DNA from: Didymodactylos carnosus
Taxonomy: Eukaryota > Rotifera > Eurotatoria > Philodinida > Philodinidae
Length of the DNA: 48,511 nucleotides
Direction: 5' to 3'
Assembly: GCA_905250885.1 (NCBI GenBank)
Contig: CAJNOQ010000509.1
Coordinates: 1-48,511, forward strand
Shown: positions 31,115-41,900 of the stretch, in pieces
Layout: the number at the start of each line of letters is the position of its first letter
Position numbering within the stretch: the first letter of the stretch is position 1
The notes under the pieces: generated by a model
The model's database searches: none
The model's input: the letters and a program-made list of their open reading frames with translations, nothing else
What the model was told of the DNA's origin: nothing
Program-made: the position numbers and the translations under genes

Positions 31115-34100
31115 ATGAAGTTACAGTACAAAGTACGTAGAGAATATTTTAAAAGTATCATTAGTGGTAAGCCGTTCTTTGCCGTTACTTTTTAGTTTGC
31201 AAACCTGCTCGGTACTGTGTACCATAAAGGAAATCTATTATTTACACCCGATGGAAATGCATTATTGACACCTGTTGGCAATCGTATAACAGTAGTTGAT
31301 TTAAAAAAGTATGTGTTTTTTTCCATTATTTGTATCAATTAGTACAGTGCTGTTTTTCTGGTTGCAGTAGTCGATCAGAAACATTATCATTCGAAAGCGA
31401 ATTTAACATTGTTTGTACGACAATTTCGTCTCAGGGATCATTGTTATTAGCAATCAACGAAAGTAAGCATTCATCTCTGATTAACACACTTTGTACGTGA
31501 TACGTTTCTTTTAGATGGACGTGGTTATCTTTACAATATGAAATGCAGAGTTCTAATTGGAATACATCGATTTGGACATGATGTACATGCGGTTAAATTT
31601 AGTCCAGATTCAAAGTAAGGTTGATGAATTAGTGACGAAGCATTTGTTTGATTACGTGCTATTGATCTCTTTATCATGATGTAGATCAGTGGCCGTATGT
31701 CGTGGTAACCGTTGTGAAGTTTATACATGTCCAAGTGCTGAAAGACAATTTAATCTGTTTACACTGAAGTTTGTCTTACGTTCATTTCATGATAAAACAA
31801 CATGCATCGATTGGACAAATGATTCAAGGTAAGATTTATGAAGAGATTGAGACAAATATTGTATAGTACTATCTATAGGACAAAAATAATCGAAAACAGT
31901 AGAAACGAATCCATGCGGAAGGGAGATTGTCAGTTTCTCCGTGTAACATAACGTGTAGGCTTTTTGCTTGTTTAGAGTTCTTGCAGTTGGTAGTGCTGAT
32001 ATGACAACTCAAGTATTTAGTGTACCATTGTTGGACAAACTACATCGTTTTACATTAGCTGGTCATGGTCGTGAGATTATTGGAGTCTTTTTCGAATTGA
32101 ATTCATTAAATGTATGTTTGAAGAAGCTTTATGTTAAAGTTTTTATCTGTTATTTGGATATATTATCATTTAGATTATGACAATATGTAAAAATGCAAAA
32201 GTAAACTATTGGGAAGCTGATATGGAATTATCAGCGATGAAACCGTTTGTTTGGACTGAAGATGACTATTCAGATTTAGAGGAGAATGATGTAGATGAAA
32301 ATGAGCAAACTAAGACAACGATGAATAATGAGGAACAAACAGCCGAAGATAATGAAGATCTAGATGAAATTGTCGAACGTCAACGTTCAAAATTAGAAAT
32401 ACAACAAAAACGATACGAAGAAAGAGCACTGAAAAATATGGGCAAACATGATCTGGTCAAATTTAAACGTTTAGCAAAGTATGACGTTTCTGAATAAGTC
32501 TCATCTTGATGATATGATGTTTTCGTGTATTTCAGGCATAATTACAAGGAATCATTTGAAGGTGACCGATCAGCCGTGTTATTATCGTGCAATTATCATC
32601 AAAAAACACATATGCTCGTTGCGGGTTTTTCAAATGGAAGTTTTTACCTACATGAAATGCCTGATTTTAATATGATACATTCGCTCAGGTCAGTTAGATA
32701 TTTTGTATAATTTCTAAAGGACATCTCTGTCATCAAAACCGGAGAATCCATGTGATTTTTAAAACTTTTATACTTCGTTCCAGTATTGGCCAGCAACAAA
32801 TCACATCAACATTATTTAGTCCGTTAGGAGATTGGATTGCTCTTGCATGTCAAAACCTTGGTCAATTAGTCGTTTGGGAATGGCAAAGTGAAACTTATAT
32901 ATTGAAACAACAAGGTCATTTTAACAATATGATCCAGCTGGCCTATTCACCAGACGGTTTACATATCGCTAGTGGTGGAGACGATGGTAAAGTACGTTTG
33001 TGCTTTAACCTGTGTTCCAAAATGATTGTAGGCCGATAAACTTTTCTTTTTCAGATTAAACTATGGAATACATCAAATGGATTTTGTTTTGTGACATTTT
33101 CTGATCATACATCAACAATAACCGGTTTAGAGTTTTCATCAAATGGACAGTTTATTATTTCTAGTTCGTTAGATGGCACAGTGAGAGCATACGATCTGCT
33201 AAGGCACGTCTTAATCATTTTCAAAGCCAAGAAACTCACATGCATCTGTGTTTTTTTCTATTTATAGATATCGGAATTTCCGTACTTATACATCACCGAC
33301 TCCTGTACAATTTTCTTGTGTAGCGTAGGTTGTTGGTTTATTATATGATCATTCTTTGACTGAAAAGAGCTATTATGTTGCCACTATTATGATTATTTAC
33401 ATCCAATTTCTTGACTACTCATCCTTGTCAATTTATATTCTATTTTTGTTTGTATATTTTAGATTAGACGCAGCTGGTGAAATTGTGTGTGCTGGCGGTT
33501 TTGATTCATTTAATATTTTTGTATGGTCAATTAAAACAGGAAAATTACTCGACGTAAGTATGTTTCATTATTCGATATCTCGGACCAATTTGTTTATTTT
33601 TTTATAGATTTTGAGTGGTCACGAAGGTCCCATCAGTGGAATTGCTTTTGGTCGAAATAATAATCAAGCTATGTTAGCTTCTTGTTCCTGGGATAAAACG
33701 ATGCGTACATGGAATTTATTTGAAAATCAGGGTTCAAGAGAAACGTTTCAGTTACATACGGATGGTAATTTGAACGCTTTTATGATCTATTTTGAATATA
33801 TTTAAATTTTTTTGTCTGTTTCTGTTGCATAGGCTTAGGCATTAGCGTTCGTCCCGATGGTCAGCAAGTAGCCGTATCCACAGTTGATGCTCAAATATTG
33901 TTTTTTCATCCTGATAGTGGGCAACAAATGGGCTCAATAGAAGCAAAACATGATTTAGGTTATGCACGTCGAGAAACAGATAAAGTAACAGCAAAAAAGT
34001 TAACATTCGGAAGGTAACTTTTCAAAAACAGTTATCTATTTTCAGTTTTACTTCATTTTTCAATCCTTTTTAATATAGAGCTTATCGAAGTATTTGTTAT

Positions 34101-35835
34101 ACATTAGACGGCAATTATTTGTTAGCTGGTGGACGTTCAAAATATATATCGTTGTATAATATCCGTGAGCAAATTCTTGTTAAACGATTCGAAATTACAT
34201 GTAATAAAAGTTTTGATGGTCTCAATGTAAGTTGATAAATGATGTCTTATAGTTATCAATACTTGAGTCTGGTTTAGGAATATCTAAATAGACGAAAAAT
34301 GACAGAATGGGGAAGTTTGGCAATGGTCGACATGGATAGAGACAACGATCAAAATGAAAAATCAATACGTTTACCAGGTATTTTTTATAGTTCCTACACA
34401 CATATACGTATTTCTACAATGTAAGAAATAGAGACTTCACTACCAGATATACAGCAGTTATCTAAACACCTATGCCATACATGTTGGCGGTCTTATTCTA
34501 TAGTATAGCTTGAGAACTATTCTGGTTACTCTCTGTTAATTTTAGGTGTAAAGAAGGGTGATTTTAGTAGTCGTTATTATAAACCAGAACTTTTAGTGAC
34601 ATGTGTGCGATTTTCACCTACAGGTAAGTGAAGTACATGTTTCTGTTCCATCTCACGGAAAATATTTTGATCATAACGCATTTATTTATGTTTATTTATT
34701 AAGGTCGTTCGTGGGCAGCATGTACGACCGAAGGTAAATAACTAATTTTACTAAACCGTAAATGGTAAACTACATTGCTTCTTCTATTTTAGGTTTATTA
34801 ATATATTCGATTGATAATTCATCAATATTTGATCCGTTGGATTTGAGTGAAGAGATAACACCATTATCAATTCGACGAACATTGTATGATAAGAAAGATG
34901 CGTATTTGTCACTGATGATGGCATTAAAATTAAGTGAAAAGTCATTAATTATTGAAATTATGGAAAATATAGCTGCACAAAATAGTATGATTGAATTTAT
35001 TTTTGTACTTATTTCCAACATAGTATTACTTTTATTCTTCAACATGATTAAATCCTTAATGTTGTGAGCTATGAACTATTCTCTTTCGGTTTGTTCGGTG
35101 TTCAGTATGAACAGAAAATGACTTTGATTAAATGGTGTAGAAATTTTCTTTTAGTAATATGATAATACTTATCTCATTAAGAGAGGCAATCTCAGATGTT
35201 TTCTTTTCTTTGGAATAATTGATTTACGCTCGCTTTTTGATCATCAAAATAGTCATATCCTCTTTCCTACATTTTCATTTTATTTCCTTTCTAGTCGAAT
35301 ATATTTCTCGTTCATTACCACTATTTTATGTTGAATTATTGCTGAATTTTATCAGTGAACAACTGCAAAATTCTCGTCATTTTGGATTTTATATGTTATG
35401 GACACATCATTTGTTAATGAATAATACAAATGATTTGAAACCAAATTCATCCAAAATTTTAACAACATTATGTAATTTAGAAAAAAATTTAACATTGAAA
35501 TATGACACTCTCGGAAAATTGTATGTCAAGTGTACATGTTTGTTTACCTAATATCAGCATTAATTTATTATTTGTTTAGAGTTGATAGCAATATATTCAC
35601 AGTTCAGTATTTAACAACTATTGCAGCTACACAAAATAGTGAAGAGCAACATAACGGTATTATGGATACAACTGTCTCAAAGTCCGATGAATCCCAAGAT
35701 CAAGAAGAAAAAGAAGAAGAAAGGACTGAGCATTTGAAAAAAAAGACAAAAAAAAGAAAAAAGAAGCAAAATTCAGTTGTTAAATTTCATCGTGTTGATA
35801 ATAATAGTCTATTGTCAGATGAATTGAGTGAATAA
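31115..35835 (+). CDS. PWP2: PWP2/UTP1, U3 snoRNP WD40 protein
   Basis: Nucleolar core of the UTP-B complex of the small-subunit processome, needed for 18S rRNA maturation. Rebuilt as 21 exons (978 aa): 31115-31132, 31196-31308, 31368-31462, 31515-31614, 31685-31828, 31976-32111, 32174-32478, 32536-32688, 32784-32991, 33055-33203, 33268-33324, 33463-33553, 33608-33764, 33833-34013, 34079-34226, 34278-34377, 34546-34623, 34704-34733, 34793-34984, 35295-35520, 35580-35835. Start MKLQYKFANLLGTVY matches the family N-terminus and needs an 18-base first exon. Two WD40 propellers follow, with an acidic insert at 203-304. Strongly conserved blocks are VVWEWQSE.Y.LKQQGH, SGGDDGK and SGHEGPISG. The PWP2 C-terminal domain (FDP.DL...TP..IR) precedes a charged tail. 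Intron 10 uses a GC donor. Somewhat longer than human (about 919 aa). Confidence 0.97.
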
Positions 35836-35836
35836 A
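35831..35836 (+). terminator. AATAAA overlapping the PWP2 stop codon
   Basis: The TAA stop at 35833-35835 lies inside AATAAA. If used for 3' processing the 3'UTR would be only some 10-30 bases. Other signals downstream are possible. Confidence 0.35.
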
Positions 35837-36682
35837 AGAAATACCTATAACTTTCTTGTTTATATATTCTTTTTTTACTTTTACTTACCATAGTCGGAGG
35901 ACGGATTCTAAAAGAAAATCTGATCAGCTAAATTTGTTCTAAGAAGTTCGACTCTCGCTTGAGTAAAGCACTATTTTTGTTTTACTTTTAGAAATACTCT
36001 CAAATGTAGAATAAAAATGAGGAACGCTTATGTTACAATGCGACAAAGATATGAAAAATGTTTTTCGCTTTCCTCTATTCATTGGTTATATTACAAAAAA
36101 ACTATTCAGTATAATTAGCTGACGGGTGCGCGAGAAATAATGTCCCTCCCCGTATTTTCTCAATATCTTGGTCAAGGTTAATCGCCAACTCTTATTCCTT
36201 ATTCAATTCTCTATCGCACGATTTGATGAAATGTATGAACTAAAATGTGTGCATGCCAGTTTACTATTTAGGCAAATTTTGATTTTAGCTTCAACAAGTT
36301 TATTTGATATCAAATTTCCACGCTCTGTGTAGCAGCGTTTCATACGTAAAAACATATTGGTTCAATGTACATGATATTGAAAAAATAGATGATTCAGCAG
36401 CATTTTTCTATATCCCATATCTGGACACAAAAACTTTCTCTTTTATCTCTCTGCTTACTGCGTTGTAGTTTGCTCACCATCATTTTCTTTCTTTGTTATT
36501 TATTAATCATGTTTTTCTGATTTCTCATCTTTTTTACTTGTCGTACACCTGGTCTGTTATTCAGATGTTATGCCCGTATGGACGTTTTCAGATATACTAT
36601 TTCTTTTAAACCCAGACAAACAAGAAGCGAATCTAAACTTTTTAATTACAGTCTACTAGTTTCTCCTTTCGATATAATGTAT
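35837..36682. other. Gap: 3' flank of PWP2, no gene recognised
   Basis: AT-rich with no exon-like frame on either strand and no clear repeat. The 3'UTR of PWP2 presumably lies in its first part. Confidence 0.5.
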
Positions 36683-36790
36683 ACTCAAGCAAAAATGACC
36701 CGATTTATTGGGTCATTTATCTAGATTCATTTCCATGTACAGCTGAATCTAGATAAATGACCCAAAAAATTGGGTCATTTTTGCTTGGGT
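36683..36790. mobile_element. Short palindromic MITE with TGACCC motif
   Basis: A 108-base element: the arm ACTCAAGCAAAAATGACCC... through CTAGATTCA (36683-36728) is mirrored by TGAATCTAG... through TTTTTGCTTGGGT. Each arm also contains an internal inverted pair (ATGACCC/GGGTCAT). The spacer is about 14 bases. No target duplication is evident beyond the short flanks. Confidence 0.8.
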
Positions 36791-37049
36791 CTCTCTTAAG
36801 CGCTTAGTTTTCTGTAGAATTATCTCATATTTTGGAGGTGAACTCGATTTGTATAATTTGCAATCAAGCTATCATATTGTTGTATATGTATGTTTAGGTT
36901 TTTAAAAACGGGTAGATTCAACAGTTTTTCAATGTGGGGAGGCACCATGTACATTCGTTGTCAACTTTCTTGACATGGTAGTACTCACATTTCCTTTTCA
37001 TCTTATTGTTTAAGTGAAAAAAAATCACCTTTTCATTTCTTGATTATAG

Positions 37050-37123
37050 GAATAATAAGTAATCATACACATTGCATATGGACAGGAGGAGATGGTTCTT
37101 TACAACGGCTGATAAATTTGTGA
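37050..37123 (+). pseudogene. Possible orphan terminal exon, WD40-like
   Basis: After an acceptor (GATTATAG) a phase 1 frame reads IISNHTHCIWTGGDGSLQRLINL and stops. The TGGDGSLQRL pattern resembles the final strand of a WD40 blade. No donor exon of matching phase is seen between the PWP2 stop (35835) and here. It may be a relic of a duplicated WD40 gene or an alternative last exon. Weak evidence. Confidence 0.25.
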
Positions 37124-37258
37124 AAGAAATATTATCAACTGACGGTAATCAGTGTTCCATTTCTGATAGATCAAACATTTTTTCATCAAGCTAAGACGTT
37201 CACAAGTTTTAAGTATAAGGAGCGTAGTTAGCGCTCCTGCGAAAACTCTTTTAACTTC

Positions 37259-37332
37259 TTGTTTCATACTCAATAGTATAAATACATCTCTTACTGTTAT
37301 AATATCTTCGAAAAATAAGTTTTACATTTCAT
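37259..37332. repeat. Dispersed direct repeat, copy 1
   Basis: TTGTTTCATACTCAATAGTA through CTTACTGTTATAATATCTTC is repeated at 38553-38642 with few changes; the second copy has a small insertion near its right end (ACCAAAAAAAG). The copies are about 1.3 kb apart in the same orientation. Confidence 0.85.
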
Positions 37333-37976
37333 CACCTTTCTTGATTGAATGTAATCACTTTTGATAAACTTTATTCTCTATTAGTGCATATATAAAGTAA
37401 ATCATTACTCTGTCTGAATCCGGTGATTTGAAAATGCATCTTTATTGTGCCTAATAGTTTTTTCCCTTACAAAGACATTGGAAAGCGCAAAAAATCCGTT
37501 CCGTTTTCTTCTGCTTTTTCGGATTTCTAAAGGTGGCAACCCTGTACTAGAACAGGTTCTACTACTATAGTACTAATGCGACGCAATGTTGTTAAATATT
37601 GTTTTGAAGCGACAGTATAGTGGAAAGGGATATTTTTGATGTGCATTCAAGCGTGCCATTCGATCATTTTTTGTTACTTGTCGAATTTGAGCTAAATCCA
37701 TCTCTATCACTATCAACGTCAAGTTCAACTAGCATAACCTTACCATTATCTCCAATAACAACGTTAACTCATAACACATCAAGTAATTTAAGATCACTAC
37801 TGTGATTTATTATCATTTTGTGTCTTGTCGTTCAAGACAAGAAGAAGAATTTGGACCGTATCGAATTCGATACAATTTCATTTTTTTCTTCCCTTTTTGT
37901 ATAAAATAATTATTTTTGTGTTTCTTACTGTTGATATTTTCGACGTATGTTATCCTATTAACTTCTACACTTGCAT

Positions 37977-38259
37977 CAGAGATGGGCCGGTACACGGATT
38001 TCTGAGTACGAGTGCAAGTACTGAAGATCGAGTATGAGTGTTTTCTGAAAAGTACTCGAGTATTTTTTTTCTAAAGAAGCCGTTGAATCCGAAAAAATTT
38101 CAGAATAAATCGATTTTTTTATACGCAAATAGTAAAGAAAAGGTCATCAGTTTTTTGGAAAGTACTCGAGTATTTTATGGAATATTCGTTAAAAAAAGCC
38201 CCGAGTACGAGTACTAGGAACTTTGTACTCGAGTATATACTCGTACTCGTCCATCTCTG
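37977..38259. mobile_element. hAT-type MITE with TACTCGAGTA motif array and 8-bp TSD
   Basis: A 283-bp element with ends CAGAGATGGGC and, on the opposite strand, CAGAGATGGAC. Flanking 8-mers ACTTGCAT (37969-37976) and ACTCGCAT (38260-38267) differ at one base. Subterminal regions contain repeated AGTACTCGAGTA, GAGTACGAGTAC and related palindromes. hAT assignment rests on the 8-bp duplication and CAGAGATGG-type ends. Frames at 37825-38037 and 38189-38443 crossing its ends are not genes. Confidence 0.88.
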
Positions 38260-38267
38260 ACTCGCAT

Positions 38268-38956
38268 TTTCGAATTTTGTTTTTCGTATTCCACTGCTTT
38301 GATTCGAACATAATCCTTTGCTGTCTGTTATTTATGTCTAAACACACTCTAAAAGATATCAACGAATGACTAATTTGTGTGTACGTTTCTCTGTTTTTTA
38401 GCACCTTTCGTATGGATAGAGCCTTGTACATATATAAACACATATCGTTTAATTTCCCCTTTTTTGTTGGTATTGTTCGTTGAACTTATTTCTGTTCTTG
38501 TCTCAACTGCTTACTGATATATTCTTCTTGTACATTCTATTTTAATTTATTTTTGTTTCATATTCAATAGTATAAATACATCTCTTACTGTTATAATATC
38601 TTCGAAGAATAAAATTTACCAAAAAAAGTTTTACATTTCATCAAAACAAATATGAAAAAGGACACAAACAGATAAATAGGTAGTCGACTGATGTCTCAAA
38701 GATTCTAAGGAATACGTATATGTAGTTATTTTGCGCCGTCATTGATCGGAATGTGGACGCATTTTTATAATGATGCTAATACGTTTCCCAGATATATATA
38801 TATATATATATAGATATACGAATAAACTAGAAATGACTAGAAAAACCGGATAGAAAAAGATGAAATTTCATGTTTTTCGATGTAATACAGTATTAAATAG
38901 TACGCTTTCAGTTAGCCAACTATACAAATAATTATTCATTTCTATTAAACTTAATG
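38268..38956. other. Gap: 3' flank of the MIEAP-domain gene
   Basis: AT-rich. Contains the second copy of a direct repeat (38553-38642) and a TA microsatellite at about 38790-38812. No coding sequence seen. Confidence 0.5.
38553..38642. repeat. Dispersed direct repeat, copy 2
   Basis: Partner of 37259-37332, same orientation, same core CAATAGTATAAATACATCTC. The shared stretch is about 75-85 bases. Surrounding sequence is not shared. Confidence 0.85.
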
Positions 38957-41900
38957 CTACGACGATATATTCGATAAATAACGGTCATCTGTAATAACGA
39001 CTCCTTTAGCCACACATGTACGATCTCTACTATCGATTAAACATGGCCATATATATTCACTAATTGTTTCACTTTCATTATCCGACGTATGAAATCGTTC
39101 ATGAAGTAATTTATCATATTTAATATTTTGAAATTCAATTAAAAATTGATGATTTACCAAACCCCACCTATAAGATAGAAAAGGTTATTAAAATGTGAAA
39201 ATATAAATATTTTACAGTACGTACGCTGTTCTACATGATTGCGTAATGTATTTGATTAATTCATTGCAACATTTTAACGCTGGATAATCGTATAATGTTG
39301 TCCATAATTGATTTTCTACTTCCTATAATAAAAGCAGTAAAGAATTAGTTGAATACTCAACAATTCAGTCAATACACTCACATAGGTAATTTTTGCAACA
39401 TCATATTTTTGTATCGTACTCCGTAGATATTTTTCAATTGTTTCTTCGAGTAATGTTGAACTTTTATCACTTGTTAATTGTAATATTTGTTTTATTTTTG
39501 AACGAATTTCTTTTGCTTGTATTTGAGCATGTCGAAAAGCTAACTAAAAACAATAAAAGTAAATAATTAATCATAATCAGTTCATTTTTGTTATATAATA
39601 ACTTACAACAACAACTGAAAATAATAATTTTGATTTCAAATCTTCAGCATCGGACATTTCGGACACATTATCGAGTGCATCCAAAGCATCAATTCTTGCT
39701 TGTGAATAGAGTGCATTATATGAACGAATTAATTCTGTTGGACGTGTTAACTGATTTAAATCTTCAAATTTACCACCTTTTTCAATCTGACGTTGTGCTT
39801 GTTCAGCTAATCTAGAAAAAAAAAGGAGAAAATATATTTGTTTTGATGAGTGTATGAATTCTTTCTCCTCTAGTCTTATCCTGTACTGTTAAGTATAAAA
39901 AGCTGTCACTAATAGTTTTATTGATGAAAATGACATTCAAAAATGACATTTTAAAATGGCAACAAATTATAGTCAGAAGAAATGTATATTCGAGAATAGA
40001 TCATCTATATAAAAAGAAAAAGAAGAAAAAATTCTCAAAATATTCATTTTCCTTCTACGTACTCATAAAATCGAACAATTTCTTTCATATGTGAGGGTAG
40101 TAATATAATGACAGCTGAAATATCTTAACTATTTTAGATTTAGAAATGTCTGTCGAAAACAGTAATCCTCCATCTTATGCGACATTATTTCCCGAAAATA
40201 ATCAAACATCAAAAACAAAAATAGTTAGTATAGTTTTGTTTATTATTTGTTTATTTTCTGTCATACAGTTATTTATGGCTTTTTATTACAATAACCAATG
40301 TTTATCGGTATCAAATATGAATCAATTTATTGAAATTAGTGGTTTTATTGGTTTGTTTGGCACATTATTTTATGTTTTACTTTGTGAAATAAAAAATAAC
40401 AAAGCTATTTATTTAGTATTTTACAATATATATATTGTATCACTTGGTTGTTCACTTATTTATTGGTTAATATGTCTTGTTATTGAAACAGACAAATTTT
40501 TTATCATTAATTATCAGATTCAACATATTAATAAAACTCTAATTGAAACATACTGTCATCGTATATTTTATCATTTCATTTACACTGTTATCATCTTTAA
40601 CTATCTTGTTTTATTATTATTTATTATTCTACTAGTAAAAGCATGTATACAAACATGGCGTTCTTCATTTGCACCATTTACATCATTCTATTCAAATGTA
40701 TTAATTAAATAAAATCTCATGTTCAAATCTCATAGATACTCAAACGTTTTGGAGGAAATTGATGGTGAATTTAACTTTTAGACTCACCTTTCTCTCATTT
40801 GTTCTTCACTTTTTTGAAGACGTGCTATTGTTTCTTTTGATTTTTGTAGTTCATTACGTAATAATTGTAGATCATTTTTTAATTTTTCTTTTTCCACATT
40901 ATTGTCTGTTTCTATAATTGCCGTATTATTGTTATTGTTATTATTATTCGTATTTGCTAATAAATTATTATATTTAATATTCGGAATAATAACGTTGCCA
41001 TTTGTATTCGATGATATAGATAGTGTAGGAGTAAATGTAACTATTGAGGCTATTGTTGTCGGTGATGGTGAAGATGATTTTAGTATGGGACCATTGTGAT
41101 GAATAGGAATGAGAGGCGATAGTCCATTCACCGATGTTGTAGGTGGCAGATATTGATTGGGTTGAACTATTCGAGTTCGGTCACCAAGTCGACCATTTGC
41201 CAATGGGGCTTGTAGTGGCACTAGAAGGAGAAAAAAAAATAAAATCATTGTCTTCTTGTTAAAGTTGCCATTTTTCTATATTATTGAGCAGACATAGCAG
41301 TTTTTTAATAATTTATAAGTTATCAAATTATAATGAACTAAAATACTATTCATTCAATTTTCTTTTCACATTAAAATAACTAGTAGATCAATGAATTTTT
41401 TGATAGAACTATATTATTATTATTATTATTATTATTAAGAATTGTTATCTGTGGTTCTTTTTCTTACAGCAACGAAGTTTTTTATCACGTTAATTTTGAG
41501 TATGTTTATCAAACTTTATTCTGCTAGAAAAGTCTTCATACAATTAAACAAAATTCGGAAAGAGTGAAAAAGAAATAGGTTAAAATTAAATCTCATACAG
41601 AAGATCTGTATTAGACTGTATTATTTATTTATTTTTGTTATTTTTTAATAAAATAGCTAAAAATAAACTGGAACACATACACTGATCGTTTCGCATGTAA
41701 ATACATGATAATGCCGTATACATTGATTCTCACGCTTCTAACTCATCGACAAATATGTAAAAAAAAGTATAAACGTTTTTTTCTCCTCTTCTTTCATATA
41801 ACTATATACATAGGCTACGTAAAACAAAGCCGAAACAAAGAAAAACTATCAAGGTTATACGGAATTGTACAAGAAGAAGAATAACAACGATTCTATATTT

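Larger units (their letters stand above)
36791..37976. other. Gap: possible orphan exons and a direct repeat, no gene model
   Basis: Contains a possible orphan exon (37050-37123) and one copy of a dispersed direct repeat (37259-37332). A plus-strand frame at about 37620-37805 begins after a TATAG acceptor-like site and reads ERDIFDVHSSVPFDHF... into a Ser/Thr tail and a stop; it also looks exon-like. I could not connect these into a gene with the signals visible. Confidence 0.4.

Noticed and set aside
34770-35045. Minus-strand 91-aa frame
   Set aside because: Antisense of PWP2 exon 19, which is conserved coding.
40902-41099. Plus-strand 65-aa frame
   Set aside because: Antisense of exon 2 of the MIEAP-domain gene (Asn-run region).
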